64,000 nucleotides of DNA from an uncultured Porphyromonadaceae bacterium (GTDB lineage: Bacteria > Bacteroidota > Bacteroidia > Bacteroidales > Muribaculaceae). Numbering within the stretch: position 1 is the first letter of the stretch; every line of letters begins with the position of its first letter. The position numbers and the translations under genes were made by a program. Below, piece by piece: positions 1 through 7,149 of this stretch. Below the pieces are notes generated by a model that did not search any database, was not told the DNA's origin, and saw only the letters and a program-made list of their open reading frames with translations. The DNA lies in the NCBI GenBank assembly GCA_947177575.1, contig CAMWVA010000003.1, positions 1-64,000 on the forward strand. Direction: 5' to 3'.

Positions 1-413
1 TGTTAAATAATACTAAACAAATTAAAATCAATCCCATTCATATCGGGAAAGAAATTGAATCCCGTATGCATTACCTACGACTCTCAAAGTCGGAATTTGG
101 TCGAAAAATTGGCATACCCCAGCAGAATGTTAATCGTATTTTGGGCAAAGAGTCAATAGATACAGATAAACTTGTACGAATAAGCGAGGCTTTAAACTAT
201 AATTTCTTTGCCCTGTTTTGTAATGATGAAAGTGATACTTCATCCTGCTCCGAAGATACTGATGTGCAACATCCCACAGGTACCGCCGATTTAGCTGCCA
301 TAGAAAAAAAGGCTTTAATTCGTCAGCTAACGAGTGCAAACGAGATGATTGCCGAGAAAGAGAGAACAATCAAAATACTTATGTCCCAACTCAAAATTGA
401 TGTAGATAAGTAA
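1..413 (+). CDS. Helix-turn-helix (XRE-like) regulator, start just outside the window
   Basis: The reading frame is open to the left edge. The first internal ATG is at 66, but the frame upstream of it reads as a natural N-terminus (IHIGKEIESR leading into the helix-turn-helix). The codon overlapping the edge has the form NTG, so the true start may lie at position 0. The visible part has an N-terminal XRE-like helix-turn-helix (SEFGRKIGIPQQNVNRILG, then a SIDTDKLVRISEAL helix) and ends in a Glu/Lys-rich segment that looks coiled coil. This layout suits a small DNA-binding regulator. Targets cannot be told. The region is more AT-rich than the housekeeping genes that follow, as is common for mobile-element regulators. 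The helix-turn-helix call is solid; the role is not. Confidence 0.7.
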   Translation, partial: LNNTKQIKINPIHIGKEIESRMHYLRLSKSEFGRKIGIPQQNVNRILGKESIDTDKLVRISEALNYNFFALFCNDESDTSSCSEDTDVQHPTGTADLAAIEKKALIRQLTSANEMIAEKERTIKILMSQLKIDVDK

Positions 414-548
414 TGAATGTCTGTGAGTATAAAGTAGTATTTACAAAATTGGTTGTCAATAGCCGCGTTATAGACGCGTGTGACTACGATATAGTATTTT
501 TATAAAGAAACATGCTATTTGATAATCAATATTTTAATAAAGTCAGCT

Positions 549-578
549 GTTGGGGACCACACTCCTGCCCCCGCCACC
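549..578 (+). other. tRNA/tmRNA-like 3' tail (possible attachment-site remnant)
   Basis: A GC-rich stretch that ends in GCCCCCGCCACCA sits just before a strong terminator, in an otherwise AT-rich gap. A CCA-ending tail followed by a terminator is how tRNA and tmRNA genes end. No TTCGA T-loop, D-arm or anticodon arm is found upstream, so it is not a functional tRNA. It could be the 3' fragment left by an element that integrated into a tRNA-like gene, or chance. This is inference. Confidence 0.2.
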
Positions 579-580
579 AA

Positions 581-608
581 AAGCCGACTTTATAAGTCGG
601 CTTTTTTT
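581..608 (+). terminator. Rho-independent terminator
   Basis: AAGCCGACTT, a short TAT loop and AAGTCGGCTT form a 9-10 bp stem followed directly by a run of seven T. It ends transcription coming from the left, 30 bases before the pseudouridine synthase start. Confidence 0.85.
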
Positions 609-638
609 ATTGTTTTAATCTTATAAAGATTTAGCGAT

Positions 639-1310
639 ATGGAAGTAGTTTACGAAGATAATCACATCATAATAGTTAATAAAGCTGCCGGAGAAATTGT
701 ACAGGGTGACAAAACGGGAGACCGTCCCCTATCCGAGGAAGTAAAGGATTATCTCAAACAGAAGTACAATAAACCCGGTAACGTATTCTGCGGTGTCGTG
801 CACCGTATAGACAGGCCTGTTGCGGGTCTTGTGATATTTGCCAAAACATCAAAGGCTCTGACTCGTCTTAATGATATGCTACGCGAGGGCAAAATACATA
901 AGACTTATTGGGCATTGGTCGAGGGACATCGTATGCCACCTGAAGATGAAATAGAGTCACTTCTTATCAGTGACGGTCGGCTTAACAAAACTTTCGTTGC
1001 TGAACACCCGGCTCCTGATGCCAAACTGTCACGACTGCGCTACAAAACCATAGCGACAGGCGACCGTTACACTCTTCTTGAAGTCGAACTGCTCACCGGC
1101 CGCAAACATCAGATACGTGTTCAGTTATCTTCTACAGGCACCCCTATCAAGGGTGATCTCAAATATGGCGCCCGGCGCAGTAATCGCGACGGCGGCATCT
1201 CGCTCCTCGCACGCCGCATCGAGTTTGAGCACCCGGTGTCACACCAGCCTGTCGTAGTTGAAGCAGCCCCCCTACCCGATATGCTCAAACTGCTCACCCC
1301 AGCATCCTGA
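639..1310 (+). CDS. RluA-family 23S rRNA/tRNA pseudouridine synthase
   Basis: Converts specific uridines in structured RNA to pseudouridine; the exact target (rRNA or tRNA) cannot be read from sequence. The 223 residues fit a minimal RluA catalytic domain. Visible marks are the N-terminal YEDNHIIIVNKAAG strand-turn, the catalytic motif HRIDRPVAGLVIFAKT around residue 56 with the invariant Asp, and the late GRKHQIRVQLSSTGTPIKGD substrate-binding segment. No S4 domain precedes it, unlike RluD and RsuA types. It is a single gene just downstream of a terminator and converges on transketolase across a repeat array. Family assignment is secure, subfamily is not. Confidence 0.9.
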   Translation: MEVVYEDNHIIIVNKAAGEIVQGDKTGDRPLSEEVKDYLKQKYNKPGNVFCGVVHRIDRPVAGLVIFAKTSKALTRLNDMLREGKIHKTYWALVEGHRMPPEDEIESLLISDGRLNKTFVAEHPAPDAKLSRLRYKTIATGDRYTLLEVELLTGRKHQIRVQLSSTGTPIKGDLKYGARRSNRDGGISLLARRIEFEHPVSHQPVVVEAAPLPDMLKLLTPAS

Positions 1311-1317
1311 CGTTATT

Positions 1318-1466
1318 GCGAGCTGAAGCTCGCTCACAGAACCAGGAGGCACAATATATATCATACTTCAAGCTACCGCAGGGGGTGTTAAAGCGAGCTG
1401 AAGCTCGCTCACAGAACCAGGAGGCACAATATGCATTATACCTCAAGCTACCGCAGGGGTGTTAAA
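1318..1466 (+). repeat. Two tandem ~75-bp copies of a palindromic intergenic repeat
   Basis: Units at 1318-1392 and 1393-1466 are nearly identical. Each begins with the palindrome GCGAGCTGAAGCTCGC, continues with TCACAGAACCAGGAGGCACA, and ends with CTTCAAGCTACCGCAGGGG-like sequence (CCTCAAGC in the second unit) and a GTTAAA tail. Further copies of the first 35 bases occur at 1467, 1504, 60049, 61217 and 61347. They lie at the 3' end of the pseudouridine synthase gene and contain no reading frame. Confidence 0.9.
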
Positions 1467-1537
1467 GCGAGCTGAAGCTCGCACACAGGACCAGGAGACA
1501 CGCTGCCTCTTGGTTCTGTGTGCGAGCTTCAGCTCGC
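1467..1537. repeat. Inverted pair of the palindromic repeat between convergent genes
   Basis: A forward copy (1467-1499) and an inverted copy (1505-1537) of the same repeat face each other and could fold into a hairpin with arms of about 32 bases and a few mismatches. Each arm also carries its own small palindrome. It lies between convergent rluA-like and tkt genes, so it may act as a bidirectional transcription end or RNA-stability element. That role is inferred. Confidence 0.85.
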
Positions 1538-1559
1538 AATAATTCGCTTATAGCAGTAG

Positions 1560-3584
1560 TTACTTCTTAAGGAAGGCTCCTACCACATTGTAGATATTAT
1601 CAGTAGTATAGCCGAACTTCTCGTCGAGGACACCGGCGGGAGCACTGGCTCCGAAGCGCTCCATACCATACACCTCCCAGTCGCCTTTCATCACAGGATA
1701 AAGTGTAGCGGGCAGACCGGAAGTCAGACCGAAGATTTTTACGCCGTCAGGCATAACTTCAAGCTGATAGTCCTTAGGCTGCTCTTTGAAGAGACCTAAC
1801 GAAGGCATAGACACTACCTGGGCCTTAACGCCATCAGCGGCAAGACGGGCAGCGACACTACACAGCAGCGATACGTCACTGCCATTACCTACAAGCACTA
1901 TTTCAGGCTTTTCGGCCGGTATCACTACATAGCCGCCGCATTCGGCCTTACGGGCCTCTTTACGACGGTCAGCACCGGGTAAATCCTCAAGATTCTGACG
2001 TGAGAATATAAGCACAGTGGGACACTCCCAATTGTTCATAGCCAGACGATAAGCTTCAACAGTCTCGGCAGAATCAGCAGGCCGCAGAACCAAAGCGGCA
2101 CGATGGCCCTTAAGATTTTTCATCTGTTCGAGAAGACGTATCTGGGCTTCCTGCTCTATTGGCTCATGAGTAGGACCGTCTTCACCGACACGGAATGAGT
2201 CATGAGTATATATAAACTTGACAGGCAGTTCCATCAAGGCAGCCATACGGATAGCAGGCTTCATATAATCACTAAACACAAAGAAAGTACCGCAAGCACC
2301 TATAACGCCACCATGAAGAGCAATACCGTTCATGATGCAAGCCATTGTCAGTTCGGCAACGCCAGCCTGCAGGAAAGCACCGCTGAAGTCGCCTTTTATC
2401 AGCTCATGAGTCTTTTTGAGGAAGCCGTCAGTCTTATCACTGTTAGCAAGGTCGGCACTTGACACAACCATATTGCCCACATGCTCGGCAAGGAAGCTAA
2501 GAACTGCAGCCGAAGCGGCACGACTGGCCATATTTGGTTTAAGCTCAATTTTATCCCAGTCGAGTTCAGGCAGACGATTACCCATGTAGTCACCAAGAGT
2601 CTTAGCAAGTTCAGGATTTGCTTCAACCCACTTAGTCTCCTCAGCACGACGTTCAGCTACAATCTTTGTAAGTTCCTCGCGGCGCTGTGCGTAAAGCTCG
2701 CGTACGTCATCCCATATCTGCCAGGGGTTTTCCGGGTCGCCGCCAAGTGCAGCTACCGTAGCTTTTATGTCAGCACCGGCTTTGCTCAGAGGCTGACCGT
2801 GAGTAGAAATCTTACCTTCGATACTTGTACCGTCGGTAGCTACGCCACCACGCGCCATAACAGTATGGCCTATAATAAGAGTAGGACGTTCTTTTTCCTC
2901 ATGAGCTGTAGTCAGCGCACCGGCCATAGCCACAGGATCAGTTCCGTCCACTTCAAGTACATTCCAGCCCCATGTACGGTACTTGGCAGCTGTATCTTCG
3001 TCAGTCACATCTTCCACCATAGTGGACAGCTGCACATTATTCGAGTCATAGAACATTATAAGGTTGTGCAGACCGAGTTTACCGGCTATACGTCCGGCAC
3101 CCTGAGATACTTCCTCCTGTATGCCGCCGTCCGAAATAAAGGCATAAGTCTTGTGACTCCAGCTTTCACCGAAGCGGGCACAGAGAAAACGCTCAGCTAT
3201 AGCACAGCCCACAGCCATAACATGACCCTGGCCTAAAGGACCCGAACTATTATCGACACCACGTGCCACATCAAGCTCAGGATGTCCCGGTGTAACACTG
3301 TTCCACTGACGGAATTCTTTAAGCTCCTCGATAGTATAACGGCCTGTGAGCGCCAGTACTCCATAGAGCATGGGCGACATGTGGCCGGGATCAAGGAAGA
3401 ATCGGTCACGACCTATCCAATGCGGGTCGGCCGGGTCATAAACCATAAATTTCGAGAAGAGTACATTTACAAAATCTGAGCCGCCCATGGCGCCTCCGGG
3501 ATGGCCCGATTTGGCTTTCTCCACCATCTCGGCAATCAGCACACGCAGATTGTTGGCTGCGCGATCATAGATTTTTCTTTCCAT
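1560..3584 (-). CDS. tkt: Transketolase
   Basis: Thiamine-diphosphate enzyme of the non-oxidative pentose phosphate pathway; it moves two-carbon ketol units between sugar phosphates. The 674 residues match the full-length enzyme. The N-terminal KSGHPGGAMG motif, the GPLGQG cofactor loop, the SDGGIQEE metal/TPP segment and the later THDSFRVGEDGPTHEPIEQ motif are all present, so PP, Pyr and C-terminal domains are intact. The start MERKIYDRAANN fits homologues. It is transcribed alone, with the sugar transporter gene 220 bases upstream on the same strand, and ends against the repeat array. Confidence 0.97.
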   Translation of the reverse strand: MERKIYDRAANNLRVLIAEMVEKAKSGHPGGAMGGSDFVNVLFSKFMVYDPADPHWIGRDRFFLDPGHMSPMLYGVLALTGRYTIEELKEFRQWNSVTPGHPELDVARGVDNSSGPLGQGHVMAVGCAIAERFLCARFGESWSHKTYAFISDGGIQEEVSQGAGRIAGKLGLHNLIMFYDSNNVQLSTMVEDVTDEDTAAKYRTWGWNVLEVDGTDPVAMAGALTTAHEEKERPTLIIGHTVMARGGVATDGTSIEGKISTHGQPLSKAGADIKATVAALGGDPENPWQIWDDVRELYAQRREELTKIVAERRAEETKWVEANPELAKTLGDYMGNRLPELDWDKIELKPNMASRAASAAVLSFLAEHVGNMVVSSADLANSDKTDGFLKKTHELIKGDFSGAFLQAGVAELTMACIMNGIALHGGVIGACGTFFVFSDYMKPAIRMAALMELPVKFIYTHDSFRVGEDGPTHEPIEQEAQIRLLEQMKNLKGHRAALVLRPADSAETVEAYRLAMNNWECPTVLIFSRQNLEDLPGADRRKEARKAECGGYVVIPAEKPEIVLVGNGSDVSLLCSVAARLAADGVKAQVVSMPSLGLFKEQPKDYQLEVMPDGVKIFGLTSGLPATLYPVMKGDWEVYGMERFGASAPAGVLDEKFGYTTDNIYNVVGAFLKK

Positions 3585-3750
3585 AAGTAGTTTATCTCGT
3601 AGGTATTTTTTTGGGGTTAACTCGTTTTTTCCCCTAAGGAGCAGATGAGTTTTAGTTATCGGAGTTGAGTCGCTGAATGTTTACGGGGAGAAATTTATCC
3701 CGTCGTCTGTACCCTGCCCGAGCAGTCACAGGCGAAGGGATTATATTTGT

Positions 3751-3787
3751 CCGATTCAGTCGTCCGTCATAACAGACAGACTGTCGG
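3751..3787 (-). terminator. Hairpin after the sugar transporter gene
   Basis: CCGATTCAGTCGTC and GACAGACTGTCGG can pair imperfectly just downstream of the transporter stop codon on the minus strand. No long U-run follows, so a terminator role is only likely. The rest of the gap to tkt (3588-3750) shows no gene. Confidence 0.4.
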
Positions 3788-3804
3788 AAAACAATTATTA
3801 CAAC

Positions 3805-5334
3805 TTACAGATAAAGCTGTTCGTCAAGACTCGGTTCTTCTTCAACAGGTATATCTTTATTGACATTATGACAGCCTATAAGACTGTAATAAAGTAGATA
3901 AGCAAGCATAGCCACCACAAGCCAGTAAGAGACCATATAACCGCATGTATCGGCCAGCCAGCTCTGTATCAGAGGCATTATACCGCCGCCGACCACCATC
4001 ATCATAAAGATTCCGGAAGCCTGAGCCGTGTACTTGCCAAGTCCCTCGACAGCGAGATTGAAGATACCGCCCCACATCACAGATGTGCAAAGACCGCAAA
4101 GTACAAGGAACAGTGCGCTAATCGGCACAAGCGGACGGTCGAGACTTATCACCATATCGTCAGCAGTCTTGCCGAAACGTGATTCTATAGTCGCTTCATG
4201 AGCTGAAAGCACTTTAGCATCTTTGGTAGCCATAAAATTGTCGATTACATCCTGAGGAACATCTGACTCCACAAGTATTTGGGTAGTTTTCTGCACAGGG
4301 TCATAAACGAAATTAGGTACCTCTATCTTATTTTCACGCGAAGTAAAGATAGCTACTACAATAAAAATTATAGCAGCACTTGTGGCCACAACCATCTGTA
4401 TTTTTGTGGATACTTTACCCGAAATAGTACTCGATACCGTACGCCCCACAAGCATGAAGAACCAGTAGATAGCAACGATAACACCGGCTACTAACGAAGC
4501 TGCACCTGCTACTTCGGCACCATCGGCACCCGTATCAGACAGATAGAAGTTAAGTGTGCCGGGGATACCGACTTCAATACCTACATAAAAGAAGATACCG
4601 ATAACACCTAATACTGTATGACGGAAATTCCAAGGGCTATGAGTATAGGCCGGTTTTTTAGCACCGCCTTTCTGAAGATTAGGCTCGGGAATAGTAACGA
4701 ACAGAATGATAAAGAAAGCTACCACAAATACGCCCATAGCTATCCAGAGTAACGGAGCCACTACACTCATGGTAGTCTCTTTGGTAAGAACGCCGATAAG
4801 TGCACCTACAAAGAACGGAGTCAGTGTGCCGGACAGTGAATTAAGCGAACCACCGGCCTGAAGCAGCTGATTGCCTTTATTACCGCCGCCACCCAAAAGA
4901 TTAAGCATCGGGTTAACAACAGTATTGAGCATACATACGCAGAAACCGCATACGAAAGCACCAAGAAGATAGATGATGAAATTAAGGCTTACAAGTTCGG
5001 TCAGCATTACATTAGCGCCTACTCTGCTCGAGAGCCACTGTATAAACAGACCTACCACACCGATAGCCATAGCCCAAAGGGCAGTTTTCTTATATCCCAT
5101 TCTGACGAGCATGTTACCTGCCGGAATACCCATAAAAAGGTAAGCCAGGAAGTTCATCATGTTGCCCATCATACCGAGCACGGAATTACCGGCGAATTTA
5201 TTGCTCCATATCGTACCGATAGGAGCCGCGAGGTTGGTAACAAACGAAATCATCGCGAACAGGAAGAACATCGCGATAATTGGTAAAGTGTAATTTGGCT
5301 TTGGCACTGTTGCCGCCTGATTAGAATTAGCCAT
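3805..5334 (-). CDS. Sugar MFS transporter, FucP/GlcP (FHS) family
   Basis: Inner-membrane proton-coupled sugar permease. The 509 residues carry about twelve hydrophobic helices, with family-like segments NMMNFLAYLFMGIPAGNMLVR near residue 60 and NTVVNPMLNLLGGGGNKGNQ near 140. It is longer than the usual 400-440 residues because about 65 hydrophilic residues (ENKIEVPNFVYDP to DDMVISLDRP, roughly 330-395) lie between two transmembrane helices of the C-terminal half. The substrate (fucose, glucose or galactose) cannot be decided. A -7/-33 promoter lies at 5417-5448, giving a leader of about 75 bases. No sugar-catabolic gene is adjacent other than transketolase downstream. Confidence 0.9.
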   Translation of the reverse strand: MANSNQAATVPKPNYTLPIIAMFFLFAMISFVTNLAAPIGTIWSNKFAGNSVLGMMGNMMNFLAYLFMGIPAGNMLVRMGYKKTALWAMAIGVVGLFIQWLSSRVGANVMLTELVSLNFIIYLLGAFVCGFCVCMLNTVVNPMLNLLGGGGNKGNQLLQAGGSLNSLSGTLTPFFVGALIGVLTKETTMSVVAPLLWIAMGVFVVAFFIILFVTIPEPNLQKGGAKKPAYTHSPWNFRHTVLGVIGIFFYVGIEVGIPGTLNFYLSDTGADGAEVAGAASLVAGVIVAIYWFFMLVGRTVSSTISGKVSTKIQMVVATSAAIIFIVVAIFTSRENKIEVPNFVYDPVQKTTQILVESDVPQDVIDNFMATKDAKVLSAHEATIESRFGKTADDMVISLDRPLVPISALFLVLCGLCTSVMWGGIFNLAVEGLGKYTAQASGIFMMMVVGGGIMPLIQSWLADTCGYMVSYWLVVAMLAYLLYYSLIGCHNVNKDIPVEEEPSLDEQLYL

Positions 5335-5416
5335 AATCTTTAAGTTGAGTTGGTTTATGTTTTTTAGGGTTATTCTGTAGAGATATTCTGCTGGCCGCGG
5401 ATTCGGAACGGGATTC

Positions 5417-5448
5417 CAAAGTTACACATTATTTCGTTGATTAACCAA
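5417..5448 (-). promoter_or_regulatory. Promoter for the sugar transporter
   Basis: On the minus strand TAACTTTG (5424-5417) is a full match to the Bacteroidota -7 element, and TTGG lies exactly 20 bases upstream as a 3/4 match to the -33 element. Confidence 0.65.
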
Positions 5449-5495
5449 TTTCATTTCTATTTTTATCCTGATTTATCCGATTCGGGCTATATTTT

Positions 5496-6173
5496 CTAAG
5501 TATACTGCCGTTCTCCGAATATCGCGGTACCTACCCGTACCAGATTTGACCCTTCAGCCACAGCTATCGGCCAATCACCACTCATGCCCATTGATATTAC
5601 ATCGAAGCCACACAACTCATCGCCACATATACGATGCACCTCACCGAAAATATCAGCTATGGCTTTGAAATCGGCCCGCACACGGTCAGTGTCATCAGTA
5701 TTGGAAGCCATTCCCATAACACCGCATATATGTGTATTGGTAAGGTTACGGTAGGCATGACGACTGAAGTAATCAAGCAGTTCATCAGCTGAGAAACCGA
5801 ATTTTGTCTCCTCACGAGCCACATGTACCTGCATCAGAACACGGGTCACTACCCCGGCACGTCGGGATTCGGCATCAACAAGTTCAAGCAGACGTTCTGT
5901 ATCTATGCTCTCTATCATAGCCACCTTACCGACAAGTCGACGTACCTTATTAGTTTGCAGATGCCCTATGAAATGCCATTTTATATCGGAAGGAAGCACA
6001 GCTTCTTTTTCAAGAAGTTCGTTGACACGGCTCTCGCCGAATAGTCTCTGTCCGGCATCGTATGCCTCGCGTATAGCTTCGGCAGGATGGAATTTCGATA
6101 CGGCTACCAATCTAACGCCTTCAGGTAGCTCTGAATGAAGCCTACGTATCTCGGCTGCTATATCATGACTCAT
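5496..6173 (-). CDS. yggS: YggS/PROSC-family pyridoxal-phosphate homeostasis protein
   Basis: Binds pyridoxal 5'-phosphate and buffers its free level; no catalytic activity is known for the family. The 225 residues form one alanine-racemase-type TIM barrel. Lys27 in VAVSKFHP is the Schiff-base lysine. FGESRVNELLEK, WHFIGHLQTNKVR and the late ISMGMSGDWPIAVAEGSNLVRVGTAIFG stretch (phosphate-binding) are diagnostic. Its ATG overlaps the stop of the DUF4494 gene by four bases, so the two are translationally coupled. Confidence 0.95.
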   Translation of the reverse strand: MSHDIAAEIRRLHSELPEGVRLVAVSKFHPAEAIREAYDAGQRLFGESRVNELLEKEAVLPSDIKWHFIGHLQTNKVRRLVGKVAMIESIDTERLLELVDAESRRAGVVTRVLMQVHVAREETKFGFSADELLDYFSRHAYRNLTNTHICGVMGMASNTDDTDRVRADFKAIADIFGEVHRICGDELCGFDVISMGMSGDWPIAVAEGSNLVRVGTAIFGERQYT

Positions 6174-6622
6174 GACTGCTTAGTATTTGGAGCGCTGAGA
6201 TCCAGCGGATAAACATCCATAAGCGGTGTCTCGGCTATCGAGGCTATTTCGTAATCACCTAAAGTGCCGGCCATACCCTGTTCAAAACAGTCAAGGGCAC
6301 CTTTGAAATCCGAGGCAGCTACCAATATAAAACTGGCCGTCTTTTTCTCAACACCTGTTTTCTCATCAGGAGTGATAAAATTAACTTTTACCATATAGTA
6401 CTTGTCAGCTGTCTCATCAAAGAATATTTCCGATATTTTAGTCTTTTTGACTGCCGAAATAGAGAAGTCGCCTGAAATAAAAGGTTTCACCTCTTCGATA
6501 ATACGGGCTTCCGCTTCCGTAAAGGTAAGGGCATCTACTAAATAGGGTTCGTTGACTTTCTTAACCATACCATTTTCCTGCATACGGTCATATTTCACTT
6601 TACATTCAAACCAAAGGGCCAT
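6170..6622 (-). CDS. DUF4494 domain protein
   Basis: Small cytosolic protein of 150 residues with no signal peptide or membrane segment. It matches the Bacteroidales-restricted DUF4494 family: WFECKVKYDRMQENGM at the N-terminus, then PYLVDALTFTEAEARIIEE, and a late DYEIASIAETPLMDVYPL motif. No function has been established. It is the first gene of a two-gene operon with yggS (four-base overlap), a pairing that might tie it to cofactor homeostasis, which is only inference. A TAACTTTG promoter element lies about 107 bases upstream. Confidence 0.85.
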   Translation of the reverse strand: MALWFECKVKYDRMQENGMVKKVNEPYLVDALTFTEAEARIIEEVKPFISGDFSISAVKKTKISEIFFDETADKYYMVKVNFITPDEKTGVEKKTASFILVAASDFKGALDCFEQGMAGTLGDYEIASIAETPLMDVYPLDLSAPNTKQS

Positions 6623-6728
6623 TGTGTATGTCGGGTATTAGTGGAATTAATATCATTTTCCGGGTTGCCGTCCCCGAGGAGAGGTGTATGGCACAGTTTC
6701 CGAGAGTACGGAAACCATAATTTTTGTA

Positions 6729-6736
6729 CAAAGTTA
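6729..6736 (-). promoter_or_regulatory. -7 promoter element for DUF4494-yggS
   Basis: TAACTTTG on the minus strand is a full match to TAnnTTTG. No good -33 box is seen at the expected distance. The gap 6623-6833 otherwise holds the divergent leader of the cyd operon. Confidence 0.5.
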
Positions 6737-6833
6737 CAAAATTTTTCGCCCCATGTTGTGTACATAACATTTTTTTAACTAACTTGCACACCAATTTTAC
6801 AACCTGCCTTCTCTCCGACTTGATTTCAACACC

Positions 6834-7136
6834 ATGTCTGAGCTCTTCACTACACTGCTGCAGCGCGGGCGTCATCTGTTTACCCGCATTGCCGACCTTT
6901 ACATCGACGGTTTCCGTAACATGACCGTCGGTCGTACACTTTGGGCCATAATAGGTCTTAAGTTAGTGGTATTTTTCCTAATAATGAAGCTGTGCTTCTT
7001 TCCTAACCTGCTGCAACGGGATTTTGACACCGATGATCAGCGTGCCGATCATGTACGTCATGAACTCACCTCACGCTCTGCCTCACAGCCCGTAGATTCG
7101 ACTATTTATCTAAAATCAAACTATACTAACCCCTAA
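6834..7136 (+). CDS. DUF4492 protein of the cytochrome bd operon
   Basis: Small single-pass membrane protein of 100 residues. The conserved block IADLYIDGFRNMTVGRTLWAI is followed by one hydrophobic helix (about residues 37-55) and FFPNLLQRDFD, the DUF4492 pattern. The family is found in Bacteroidota directly upstream of cydAB. It may be a small accessory subunit comparable in position, not in sequence, to CydX of proteobacteria; that is inference. The last 25 residues are polar and probably variable. The gene ends 13 bases before cydA. Confidence 0.85.
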   Translation: MSELFTTLLQRGRHLFTRIADLYIDGFRNMTVGRTLWAIIGLKLVVFFLIMKLCFFPNLLQRDFDTDDQRADHVRHELTSRSASQPVDSTIYLKSNYTNP

Positions 7137-7149
7137 CACTACTAAGACA

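Noticed and set aside
1318-1537. CRISPR array
   Set aside because: The repeat units are about 75 bp with no unique spacers, contain palindromes and occur singly elsewhere; no cas genes are near.
2481-3236. Plus-strand frame of 251 codons
   Set aside because: Lies wholly opposite transketolase and has no recognisable domain.
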